Source: Bidens hawaiensis
Lineage: Eukaryota > Streptophyta > Magnoliopsida > Asterales > Asteraceae
Direction: 5' to 3'
Length of the DNA: 64,000 bases
NCBI GenBank assembly: GCA_021521415.1
Contig: JAIQDT010009215.1
Span: forward strand, 24,936 to 88,935
The notes below the pieces were generated by a model, which searched no databases, was not told the DNA's origin, and was given only the letters and a program-made list of their open reading frames with translations. Every line of letters starts with the position of its first letter. Positions within the stretch are counted from its first letter, which is position 1. Below are positions 45,449-56,900 of the stretch, piece by piece. The position numbers were made by a program, and so were the translations under genes.

Positions 45449-46423
45449 TGAAGAAACGTGGATCGACTCACTGGTAGACGATCTACTTTCCTCGGGTGTG
45501 ATTATGCTATTCCACCGATGGTTCTCTGGGATCTAGGTTCTTCCACCTACAAAATGAACAGCACCGTAAACTTACCCCTCAGAAAGGGACAGAGGGGTCC
45601 TCTTTGGGGTAACCCTCCGGTGTGAGAATAAGTGTTTGTAGGAGAAGACAATAATATGATAAGGAAATTTGGAGAGTATTGCTTTAATATAGCTGAATAC
45701 TGTGTAGTTAGATGTGATTGTCTGTCTTCTTTGTGGAGTTGATGTGGTATTTATAGTGCTAGGGTTTCCACTGATGGGGCTCAGCCTTGTTGGCCTCCTC
45801 CAATTGCTTTGCGCCACGTGTCCTTGGGGACACCTGGTGCTTTTTCATTGGTTGTAATCACGTGGTAGCACATGGGTTTTGCTGAGTTGTCCACCTTTCA
45901 TTGGCAGCTGTCAACATCAGCATATTCTTATTCCTTAAAAAGATACCTTCTGGAAGGTTGTCTGACGTGCACAATCAAGGTTGCCCTAATCCTGATTTGG
46001 ATAAGGGCGAGGTTGATTATGTGCATGTGTGATACGCGCCTATCCTGAGGATGCGCGAGGTCTTCTCTTTATTCTCACGCGCAGATGTTTCATGCGCAGA
46101 TGTGATATGCGCCACGCGCGGATGCGCAGATGTGATATGCGTGAGCATATGTGATGCGTGAGCATGTGATGCCTGAGCATGTGATATGCGTGAGCATATG
46201 TGATGCGTGAGCATATGTGATGCCTGAGCATGTGATGCCTGGGCATGTGATGCCTGGGTATGTGATGCATGAGCATATGTGATATGCGTGAGCATATGTG
46301 ATATGCGCCATGCGCATAGGTTTTGGCTTTGTGCCTTCATAATGTCTTGATTTCAAGCCTCTTGTCTATATCTTGTGGGTTAACCCGCCTCGTTCGGTGT
46401 TGAGGCGGGTACATACCTCTTCA
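45449..46423 (-). repeat. 5' LTR of the gypsy element (975 bp)
   Basis: Near-identical to 37740-38702. It carries one extra 15-bp minisatellite unit near 46245-46260, lacks 3 bp near 45658 and differs by a few substitutions, for example near 45535, 46381 and 46393. Confidence 0.93.
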
Positions 46424-46428
46424 ATATC
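46424..46428. other. Target-site duplication ATATC (right)
   Basis: Matches 37735-37739 exactly. Confidence 0.9.
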
Positions 46429-48020
46429 TTTGCTAACATTGGACAAAAGAAAATGTTGGCATTCTCATCACTAGGGTTACGTTAAAAACCGAGTGTGCCA
46501 TTCAGACTGCAATACCCCATTTCCCACTTTTGGTCATCATGTGACGATATTTAGTGTTTTTCAAGATTAATGATGTTTGTCTTTTTCTTTTTTCTTTTTT
46601 TTTTTTTTGTAAAACTAATGGTGTAAATCATGATCATTCTGGGAATGAAAAGATATTATCTGTCTCGAACCCTCCCCTAGAATGTTACATAATATTATAA
46701 TAACTTTATTTTAATATAAAGAGTTGAATATATAAAACGTATAGTGATAGAAGATATAAATAACATGTCTTTTCTTTTAGATTTATGCTTTTCGTTTTTA
46801 TAAAATCAAGAAAGATGCTTCTTTAAGTCAAAATATAGGTGAATTGTTTTTTCTTTTGTTTTTGTTTTTTTTTTTCATCTGCATTTTCTTACTATTTTAT
46901 ATTTATTTTTTTAGTTTCTTTTTATGGTTTTAGGTTTCAAGACTCAAGAATTTATTATTTATGTACAGTAATCTAATAAAATTTTCCATTAATAAGGTTT
47001 ATATTATTCTACAAACTCCATTGTAAAAGTTGGCTATATAAGGCATATAGTGGTAGAAGAAACGAATAACGAGTATTTTTTTTATGTTTATATTATTTGT
47101 GCTTTGCATTTTCATTAGATGAAGAAAGATGGCTTATTCAAGTCAAAATATAGGTGAATTGTTTTTCTTGTCAACATTTTTTTATTGTCTTGGATTCATT
47201 TTATTGTTTTTTTTATATTGTGTTACTGGTGTAGTGTGTTCTTATCCAATTTTGTTGGTTTGAAGCTTTTCGGAGGCACGCTTGTCCTTTGTGTATTTGT
47301 TTGGTTAGTTTTGTTCTTCTTATGGTTTTAGGTTTCAAAATCTCAAGAATCGATGATGAAAACTTTCATTCATATTGTTTATATTCTAAAAATGACATTT
47401 TATGAACATCTGCAACCAATTTTAATTCAAACAGAACATTTTAATTCATAACAAATTGAATTCTCAAAAAGTGAATTTCTTGATGTAATCATAGTGTTCA
47501 TACATTTAATATGTTAGAAGTTTTTTTATTGACGCGTAACTCTAAAACAATGTATACAAAACTCGAAAAAAACTATTATTAAAATTTTGTTTGCGTTATC
47601 TTTTTCTCACACATAAACACAGAAATAAATATTATCTTGGATTTTTCCGTCCATGACCACAAATTCTAATAAATAAATTATTCTTTCATCCCGTTGTATA
47701 GAGATAAGGCTTGTCTACATCCATCTTTTCTCAGATCATACCTGTTTTTTTATTTCTATCTATTACATATATTTACATGTATATATCAAGCATCAAGTGA
47801 ATTATATATACTTCCAAATATTCAAAATTATAAAATTTTGAGATTTAGAACCATTGATTTAAAAAGCACTGATTTAAAATTACAAAGCTAGGTGATTACA
47901 TATTTAGATTTAAGGTGTTAAACTATTATATGTACTTTATGAGCTTTATTTAAACCAGTTAGTTCATAAGGTAATTTTTAATTCTGTTTTAACAAAATTA
48001 GGATATTTATATGTTTTTTA
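46429..48020. other. Intergenic AT-rich DNA with a diverged direct repeat
   Basis: Two diverged direct copies of about 140 bp lie at roughly 46715-46855 and 47025-47165. They share GTCAAAATATAGGTGAATTG and an upstream ATAGTGRTAGAAGA block. No supported gene. Confidence 0.55.
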
Positions 48021-48028
48021 GTTCAACA

Positions 48029-48462
48029 TAGGGGTGTGCAATAAACTGAAAACACTGATCTGAAACCGAAAAAACCGAACCGAAACAAAAACAGACGGTT
48101 TAGTTTTATGTTTTTGTAAAAACCGCACTAACAGTTCAGTTTTAGTTTTGCATGTAAAAAAAAACCGAAAAAACCGACCCAACCCGAATTCCTAATTTTT
48201 TGTTTTTTTTATATTTTATATTATAAATATGTAACTCCAATATTTTTGATCAAATATATAATAACCTATTATTTTACAATTAACAAAATTATTTATATCT
48301 AAAGTCATTATTTTTTGCTAACTTTTTTTTCGACCTAAAATTTTCAAGCTCGAATGGCAAAAACTGAAACTGAACGGTTTCAAAAACTCCAAAAACCGAA
48401 GTTTTGGATTTCAGTTTGGTTTTAACCAAAAACCGCACCGAACCGCACCACGCACACCCCTA
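48029..48462. mobile_element. Small hAT-like non-autonomous element (434 bp)
   Basis: Terminal inverted repeats TAGGGGTGTGC are identical at both ends. A perfect 8-bp target duplication GTTCAACA flanks it (48021-48028 and 48463-48470). Eight-base duplications are the hAT hallmark. The inside is AT-rich, with AACCGAA/TTCGGTT words near both ends and no ORF. Confidence 0.85.
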
Positions 48463-48850
48463 GTTCAACATTCCAAAGTCAAGTAAGACCAGATCGATCT
48501 TACGGCTCAATGATCAAGATCAGATCCTATGCAAGGCGTGACCAACACGTTTACGTTTAAGAGAAACATAATATCATAAAAGATTTTAAGAAAAAACCAT
48601 AATCATACAAAAAAAAATCCAAAACAAAATGTAATGCATAAACTTACATAAGCAGGTACTTTTACAGTTTTACTATCCTCAAAAGACTATTTCTCAACTC
48701 ATCATAACCATAATAATCACTACACAGTCATTGACTCTCAACTTCAAAAGCATAAAGGGTAACGAAACTTACAGTAAGCCGTAAATAAACCACCCATTAA
48801 CACAACACATAAGTTTAAAGAGTCGAGTACAAGGGCAAAAGGGTAAAATT

Positions 48851-49872
48851 TCACCCTTCGACTGTGATAAGTTCAAACTCGATAAGTGACAAGTTGTTGT
48901 CTTCCTTAACAGAAACCGCAGCCGGCTCAGTTACTTCAACACGCCCCCATCTGTCCACTGCAAGCCTCATGGACCCTTTGTACATGTCGATTTTTGCATT
49001 TCTTAGAATCACAGTACTGCCCTCCTTCATGGCGTCCACTGAAAAAGTTGCATGTTTTATTAATAAGATAGTTAGGCATGTAAACGAACCAAACGAACAC
49101 AAATGAGGCAGGTTTGGGATCGTTCGTTTAACTTTAATCAAACATGAACAGATAAACAAACAAGGTTTTCGTGCTCGTTCATTAAAAAAATCAGTGTGTT
49201 TGTTTATGTCCGTTCATTAATAGTATTAACGAACGCTTCAATAAAGTGACAAACATAACAAAACACAGATGAACAAACATAAACGAGATAATAAAACTAG
49301 ACTAAATTGTAACGAGCCTAAAAAAATTAAATGAATATATAAACGAACAGACTAAAACAAACTAAATTAATGAACATTAATATATTTTAATAAAAGAATG
49401 TCCACGAAGTCACAGACTCACAAACATACACTAACGTTCACAAACACAAATAAACGAACAAGTTTTGACACCACAATAAAAGCGCTATAATGTATAAGAA
49501 TTTTCATAATTTTTTAATAACTTTGTGATCGAAATCCAAATGAGAATTATAAGGTAAGTAAACACGCGATTTTAATTCCAATAACATCTAACAATTCATA
49601 TGCACTTCACACTAATTGTTAGATATTATGTATAACGGATTTAAGTAGTAAAACATACCTTGATCATTTCTAGCAGTGAAGACAACAATTCCCGTTTCAT
49701 CACCAACCAAACATTCAGCAAGACGCATGTTTCTACCTTGATTCCCGTTGTGACCTCGTGTCGTTATTGCTTTTGAGCTAACCACTTTTACAGTTTGGTT
49801 AAGACCAAAAGCATTGGGACAAAGCTCACTGATCTTAATGAAAGCTGGTTGTTGCTTAATTTGTTCAGCCAT
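48851..49872 (-). CDS. OB-fold nucleic-acid-binding protein (At4g28440-like), 2 coding exons
   Basis: Coding exons 49872-49659 and 49038-48851, with GT-AG borders in frame, give 133 residues. It resembles the small plant single-stranded-nucleic-acid-binding OB-fold family typified by Arabidopsis At4g28440 and related to SOSS-B/RPA OB folds. Family-typical stretches are AECLVGDETGIVVFTARNDQ (end of exon 1) and NAKIDMYKGSMRLAVDRWGR (exon 2). The whole protein is essentially one beta-barrel domain with a short acidic C-terminal tail. A probable 5'UTR intron runs from an acceptor 13-14 bases before the ATG (TTATTATAG) to a donor near 51800 (CTCAG/GTCAGT), so the promoter should lie around 51830-52000. 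The exact biological role in plants is not settled. Confidence 0.88.
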
Positions 49873-50474
49873 TTTCCAACAAAGCCTATAATAATATAGT
49901 GTTATATACATGGAGAAATCTAATAATAAAGTGGTGCGATAAACATTTTTGCGAGACGTAACAGCTTAAAAAAGAAGCCCTTTTTTACAATTCAAACACC
50001 AAAGTCTTAATATAACAAACTAAAAAAATGATATTTTCCTTGTTTTGATTGCGTTAAACGAAATGGTGGTGATTGAGTGCCAAATATAGATTACATGCAT
50101 TTACTAAAACTACAACCAGTTGTTTGATTGAATTTGATATTGTGCTTGGCCAGTGTTGTAAAAATTACGATTAGGCACTGATTAATGGGAAATCAAAGGG
50201 CTACCGATTCGATTCATAGTTGTTAAAGACGCTCAATTTTCAGCGCTGATTCCCAGACTTTGGAGAGTTTCTGACCAAATTCTCTAAATTCCGTCAAGAT
50301 TCCAGCCATATTTCTACTTTTAACTAAGGAAAACTACCTAACATTAATATTTTAGAACTTTTGGTACTAATTAGATATTAAATGTTATATAATAGCTTTT
50401 GTTTATTTTATTTAAAGAATGATAATATTTTTTAATACAAACATTTTTTTTTCACTGTGCGCTTTTTTCCCCTC

Positions 50475-50812
50475 AGGTCCTCGCATTTATTTGCGTCTTG
50501 TGCCTAGCGCCTTTGATTACTATGATTCGATTTCCCCTAATCGGCCCGTAAAATCAGTATCAGTCAAACCAATGAAAATTGGTCAAAAATAATTCAAAAA
50601 TGGACAAATTTCTGCCAAAATCAATCAAAATCTTTTAGGGAATTGAAAAGGTAAACTTATTTTGAAAAGTTATATATAAAACTTTGTGTGTGTGTGTGTG
50701 TTTATACATATATATATAACTTTGAAAAATGGCATAAAACTTCCAATCCGATTAATCGCTAGTCGATACCCACCGCCGAACTAGCACCTCACGAGTTCTA
50801 CAACACAACATG
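50475..50812. repeat. TTAATCGCTAGT dispersed repeat, copy in OB-fold 5'UTR intron
   Basis: It starts with GTGCCTAGCGCCTTTGAT-like sequence. A (GT)n tract lies near 50685. It ends CGCTAGTCGATACC...ACGAGTTCTACAAC. It matches 50995-51330 closely in order and content. Confidence 0.7.
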
Positions 50813-50994
50813 TGTACTGATTCAAAACCTAAATCACAAATAAACACATAAATTGACTTTTAACAACCAACAAGTTGACTTCTTCACGATCTAATTCAAC
50901 AATTAACAAACTATATCATAAGTTCATAACAATCAATACATAATTCAATTCACAAATGCATGCATTTCTGATTAATAAATACTTAGACCCTCGC

Positions 50995-51207
50995 TTTTAT
51001 ATGCGCCTAGAGCCTTTGATCACTATTACGATTTCACCTAATCTGCCCCTAAAATCGGTACCGGTCAAAATTGACGTAAATTGGTCAAAAATCAATCAAA
51101 ATTGGTCAAATTTCAGCCAAATTCGGTCAAAATCTTCAAAAGTATTTGAAAAAGTACACTTTTTTTTTTGAAAATTTATACATAAAACTTTGTGTGTGTG
51201 TGTTTAT

Positions 51208-51238
<31 letters not shown>

Positions 51239-51330
51239 ACTTTGAAAAATGACAATTTCCAATCCAATTAATCGCTAGTTACTTAGAACCCCACCACCCG
51301 ACTTACGCCTAGCTAGTTCTCTAACAATAT
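50995..51330. repeat. TTAATCGCTAGT dispersed repeat, second copy in the same intron
   Basis: Direct copy about 520 bp after the first. A GT/AC/TA microsatellite near 51190-51237 can fold on itself. Ends near CTAGCTAGTTCT. Confidence 0.7.
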
Positions 51331-51829
51331 GTATAATAATCAATTAATCATCAATAATAAAAATCATCAACACTATAAAAACCTAAAAAAAATTAATCTT
51401 TAAATCACAACTAAACACAATTGTAATCGTTTTGAGTTTAATGAGAAATATACGTAAGATCGAAAAAAAATTAATAATAATAATAATTACTAAAAATTTG
51501 ACTTTTAACAACCAATAAGTTGACTTGTTCACGATCTAATTCAACAACTAACAAACTAGATCATAACAATCGTCAATCAATACATAATTCAATACACAAA
51601 TGCATGCACCACAGACTAATTACCTATTTAAACCTAATCATGTGCTAATTCGAAACAATTCAACATTCTAACTGAATGATTATTGAAATCAGATGAGATC
51701 GGATACGGATAGAATTGAAAATTGGATCGGTTAATAGAATTTATATTATTTTATAATAATAATAATAATTAGGGGAAAATAGAGATTGAACTACTGACCT
51801 GAGAGATCTGTGTACGGAATGAAATGAAG

Positions 51830-52954
51830 TTGATGGTAGTACTAAATGGGTTTATAGTTAGGGTAAATGAATTCGGATCCCCATGGATATTAAATTGTTA
51901 ATTATTCATTTAGTTTGAATTTTTTTTTTATTTGTTTGTTTTTGTTTTTCTTTGTTTAAGTTTGATACAAACAAAAAGTTAAAAAGGTTGTTTGTTAAAA
52001 GTTGTTACGGGCTACTGATTAAATTCATAATTTCGTGATAAACTCGTCTTTTGATTCGGGAAAAACCCTCATATGAGGGCAACGCCCGTGAACACTCGCC
52101 CGAAAGCACGACAGTGCAGTGAGATAAAACTCGTTCGGTTTAAGGATCCAACTAGTGAATATCACCTACTCGCCTAATCTCTCATCATCACCTTTGTGCC
52201 ACTTAAACTAAATTATGGGAGCGGGAATCAAACCTGAATCACATAGAACACTAAGTCTCTACCTTACCAGTTACCACTCCACCACTTACTCGTTGACGTT
52301 GATATTAAATTATTAATTGTTTGTTTAGTTTGATACATAAAAAGTTGAAAAGGTGTTTGTTGTTTAAAGTTGCCTTACAAAAATAAGTGTAATCCATTTT
52401 TAGAAAAACTGGTTGGTTTGGATTAGGGAATTTTTGTATAATTTGCTTAGTTAATAATTGAACTAACGGGAACTAGTCAAAATAAGTCATTACTAAGAAA
52501 CTTGTTATTTTAAGACGAAAATAATAAGTAGCATTCATAAATCATTGATTGTCTACAACACTTACTCGTTGTCGTAGGCGCCACCACAAGCACTTTCGCC
52601 ACTTCCACCGCTATTGTTGACGCCCCACCACTGTTATTGTCACCACCTTCACACTACCAGTCCACCACTTGTGGCCGTCATCATCTTTGTTACCGCTAGT
52701 GCCTCCACCACCACCCATCACTGTCATCTCCAATATCGTCTTCTTTTTTGTCGCCATTAGCCTTCATAAGTATGTGTACCTATTTTGATATCATTTTTCT
52801 AAAAACCATTTAGTTCAAACGACTCCATTTTTATCAAAATCACATTTTAATTCGAACCAACATGTTGTTTTTTTCTTTAGGAGATAGGACAATGTATGTA
52901 TTATGTATATATACGCACTTATGTTATGTATGAGAGCGAGAAAGTTTTATTGAG
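51830..52954. other. Intergenic upstream of the OB-fold gene
   Basis: It should include the OB-fold promoter; a candidate TATA box was not settled. 52010-52300 is a repeat-like segment (AAGTCTCTACCTTACCAG...CACCACTTACTCGTTG). 52560-52760 is CACCAC-rich low complexity. No gene seen. Confidence 0.45.
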
Positions 52955-52962
52955 CCTAAAGG

Positions 52963-53155
52963 TAGAGGTTCACAAATCAGGTTTTACAAATACATGGTTC
53001 TGGGTATCGAACCGGGTTTGGGTATGACCAGCTATTGAAAAATCGGGTATTGGTAATACCCGAGTTGGGTACGGGTATTGTCTCTAAAAACTATACCCTG
53101 TGCATCGGGTTCGGGTCGGGTATAGAACCGGGTTCGGGATTTTTGTGCACCTCTA
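52963..53155. mobile_element. Small hAT-like non-autonomous element (193 bp)
   Basis: Ends TAGAGGTTCACAAA and, as reverse complement, TAGAGGTGCACAAA. A perfect 8-bp target duplication CCTAAAGG flanks it (52955-52962, 53156-53163). The interior is almost only GGGTTCGGGTA/TACCCG words in both orientations. Confidence 0.85.
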
Positions 53156-53429
53156 CCTAAAGGTGCTAGGGGGATTGGGTCAAGAGATATGGGCTGAATC
53201 TATGTGAACTTGGTCTAGAGCCCAAATCACGTCAAGAATTGGCATTTGAGTGCTGTCCAGTGAGCCCAGGCCCCAGCATGAGATGTTTTATATTTATTTT
53301 TTTATTAATAATAAACTTTATATGTTTAAATTATATTATCATAATTATTTGTTATCAACTAGCATTTAGGGAAAGCCGATTAATAACGTGGTTGGTGAGA
53401 TAAAGGCCCTGAGATTCTTGTGGATAAAA

Positions 53430-53875
53430 GGGGGGGGTGATCAAAACACCGAAAGTTATACATAAAAGCAACGTTATTCGTAACGAAAAGATAGATACAC
53501 CCAAAATGAAAACGCATAAATGAAAACATACCAAAAACTGTAAAAGCATATTTATTTATATAAAACTTTCTTTAAGAGAATTACATGTATATCGGTAAAG
53601 TACTCCAATCAAAACAAGTTACACATAAAGCAACGTTATTCGCAACAAAAAGATAGATACAACCAAACTGAATACACATAAATAAAAACATACCAAAAAC
53701 TGTAAGCATATATTGATATAAAACTTTCTTTAAGGGAATTACAAGTATATCGGTAAAGTACTCCGATCAAAACAAGTTACACATAAAGCAACGTTATTCG
53801 TACCGAAAAGACCGATACAACCAAACTGAAAACACATAAACAGAAAACATACCCAAAAAAACTTTACAAACTTGA
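53430..53875. repeat. About 160-bp tandem repeat, 2.7 copies, downstream of carbonic anhydrase
   Basis: Equivalent points at about 53455, 53618 and 53776 (GTTAYACATAAA-GCAACGTT). It lies 100-540 bp past the carbonic anhydrase stop codon on its 3' side, so it may fall in the 3' UTR or just beyond. Confidence 0.85.
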
Positions 53876-53971
53876 TGCAACCCAAGACTTAAATTAAGGA
53901 CATTTTAAGCCTCTATAGTTATTGTAAAGATGTAAACAAGTAGTGTTGTTGATGAAGTGAGAATCCATTCA

Positions 53972-56900
53972 TTATATGAGAGATGATGAGATGCCAAAGT
54001 CAAGATTCCAAAGGTCAAAAGATCCATTCACAAAGTCATAATGTCCACCCTTTAGTGAAAGCTTTTTGTTCACCACAGCTTCTCTCACAAATGGATATGT
54101 TAATAGGTTCCCTAGAGATACATTCACAGCCTCCTGTATTTGTTGCATAACACATTAAATGTGGTCACACATTCATATTCTAAAAGCATATTAGCTGGTG
54201 CAAACGAGCCGAGCCCAAGCTCCAAGCTCGGCTCGTTTAAATTACACAAAGCTCGAGCTCGGCTCGTGAGTAGATTTTCAAGCTCGAGCTCGGCTCGGGC
54301 TCAGCTCATTTATTATTTATCAATTATTTTTTATTTAATTATAATTATTTTTGTATATTTTTTTCTATTATAACTTTATGATAAAATAATATATATTATT
54401 TAGTTCTTTATATTTATGTTTTCATAACATTATACATATTAATTAATAATTATTAAATATATATTTAAAAAATTATATAAATGACAGGCTTGTTTAGGCT
54501 CGCGAGCTGGCTCGAGCTCTATAAGTGAAGCTCGGGCTCAGGCTCTTTTTTAAACAAGCTACTTTTAAGCTCAAGCTCGGGTTGGGCTCAATTAAGCTCG
54601 GCTCGATCGAGCTTTTTAACGAGCTGATCTCGAGAGCTCGGCTTGTTTGCACCCCTAGCCTAACATATATAGTTATTAATAATTTGAAAAAAATGGCAAA
54701 AGGATACTTGCGAGGCCGACCTTAGCCCATTGGTGAAGCTCATATAGGGCCAGGGGCGGCCAAGGCCCTGTTTTTCTGCGCAACCGTGTAAATTTACCTG
54801 TTTTTTTTGCCCGAAAATTTTCACACGTAGTGTAAATTTACCCTGTTTCTAAACTGACTTACTTCAAGACGAGCCCATTTTCGTTACAGCCTGCTTTGAT
54901 ATTTTTTTCCAAAACGACTGTGAGCCCATTGTTGTCACTTGTCAGAACTCATTTGACCAAAATCATTACGAAGCTACCACCCGCCATAAAAGTAGACATG
55001 GTAGGGTGAACCCGTTTTGATTTTTTTTTTAAGCCGACCTATTTCAAGATGAGCCCGTGTTAATATTTTTTTCTAAAACAACCCATTTTAAGATGGGCCC
55101 ATTTTGGTATGACCCGTTTTGGACCGAACCAAATTGATGCTTCTTTAAAGCAAATCACTTTGACCCAAACGCACCTTGACCCGTTACCAAACCAGCTCGT
55201 TTTTGCCATACTTACACATTATGTTGCTGTTTTGTGTACTTGTATGTTCTTTTTATGGTTTAATTTATACAAAGTTTGGTAACTTGGTGTGAAAATACCT
55301 TCTCACACTTGGTGCAAAGCTCCGAATACTCCAAATCGCTGCAATCTGCTTTCACTTTGCTCTTAGCCGGCAAACCGATTTTAACCCATTGTTCTATGAA
55401 ATCACTGCCCATTCAATATGCAAAACAAAACTGTTAGTTTGTACTTTGTATCAGTTTAAGTTAAGCAAGTTCAAGTATATATCAATTGCCTTTTAGTAGT
55501 TGAAGAGGTAGGTCCCAGCAGAGCCCAGTTGGACCCGCAAGACTCACCTTGAAAAGGGACGTCTGCGCAGAAACCAACTGGATCCGCATGACCAACCATG
55601 CTCAGAGACGTGACGTCCTTACGCGCAGTACGCAAGCTGTCCCGCAGGAAATGCCTCCCAATGGTGAAGGACTCTGCCTGTTCCCGCAGTTGCGGATACA
55701 AGCCATCAGAGAAGGCCACCCGCGCAGCAAGGCTACACGCACAAGGCACTTAGCTCTCAATCACTCAGTGTCACCTGAAGGAATGAGCAAAGCCGGGAAC
55801 AATCTCGCACAAGGGCGGGAGGGGGAATACTCCCGCCCAAATAAGCCAGTCCGTACGATACGGGAAGATCTTCTGTTCTGTACCTGACGAGGTATGGGCA
55901 AAAGATCTGACTAAAGATACGACAGCTTATTGACAACAGTATGGCGAGCAGCATGCTCCTGCACTGTATGTCACTATTAGCCGCCGCCTACTCACCAACT
56001 CCTGTCATACCACGTGCATAGCCGGCAGTTGGTGGAAAAGGAATAGTACACAGTAGGCCTGGTCACTATCAGCCGCTGCCTACCCACCAACTACCAGCAG
56101 GGCACGTGCGTAGGCCACTATTGGTGGAACAGGAATACTATTGCAGCCGGCCACACCTCCTTGGAAACCTACCTTCGGCTATAAATACCACAAATGGTAT
56201 GACCATCTGATCATAACATATCTTATCATATTATACCTGATATCTGCTCTAGCAATCTCTTAATATACATTTATATTTAAAGAGCAATCTAGTCTGATTC
56301 TCACGCCGGAGGGTGGTCACAAGGAGGAACCCCCCTTCTCAGTGACAAGCTCACGGTGTCTGTTTTGCAGGTTATCAGAAGAACCATCTTTGCCGGGTCT
56401 AACCCCTCGTGGGAAACATCTATCTAACCCCCAGGTTACCCGTAATCTGCCCGGGGTCCGGTTAGTGTTTCTTCATTGGCGCCATCCGTGGGAAAAGCTA
56501 GAACTTCATTTTTCTCCAGTTTTTTCAAACTTCTGGAAAGATGGTTAAAGAAACTCCGGTAACCACAACCCCAGCTACTGGGGGGAGTACCGGCTACACA
56601 GTTTTTACAAACACTACCCCGGTTACCCAAGCCGGGGCAAGTGAAGTAAATTTTACGAACACTACCCCAGTTACCCAAGCTGGGGCGAGTGCAGTAAATA
56701 ATCGCTCACTGGGATTCACCGATACCCAGTTAGAGAAACGAACAAGACTCCCCCGCCAAACACTCGATGAAGTCAAGGCATGGGCGGAGGCACGTCAGAG
56801 GGAATTCCAAGCTGAGTTGGACGAACGCTTGCGTTCCGTCCAACAGGCTGACGAATTCGAAGAATACTTGGACGATGACTCGGAGGAATCCGACACCGAC

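Larger units (their letters stand above)
37740..46423 (-). mobile_element. Ty3/gypsy Tat-like retrotransposon with pol deletion and antisense gene
   Basis: Minus-strand element of 8.7 kb. 5' LTR 45449-46423, PBS 45437-45448, gag fragment 45381 to about 44517 fused to an integrase fragment (to 43638), then an antisense spliced gene (39308-42845, plus strand), a polypurine tract at 38703-38718 and the 3' LTR 37740-38702. The LTRs differ by only a few substitutions, a 3-bp indel and a 15-bp minisatellite unit, so the insertion is young. Rest of gag, protease, RT, RNase H and the front of integrase are missing, so it cannot move without a helper. An antisense frame between pol and 3' LTR is a known trait of Tat-lineage gypsy elements. 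Confidence 0.92.

Noticed and set aside
55549..55887. Plus-strand 112-codon frame at the start of the gag-only element
   Set aside because: It lies wholly in the U3 part of the 5' LTR, has no domain, and is absent from the truncated 3' LTR.
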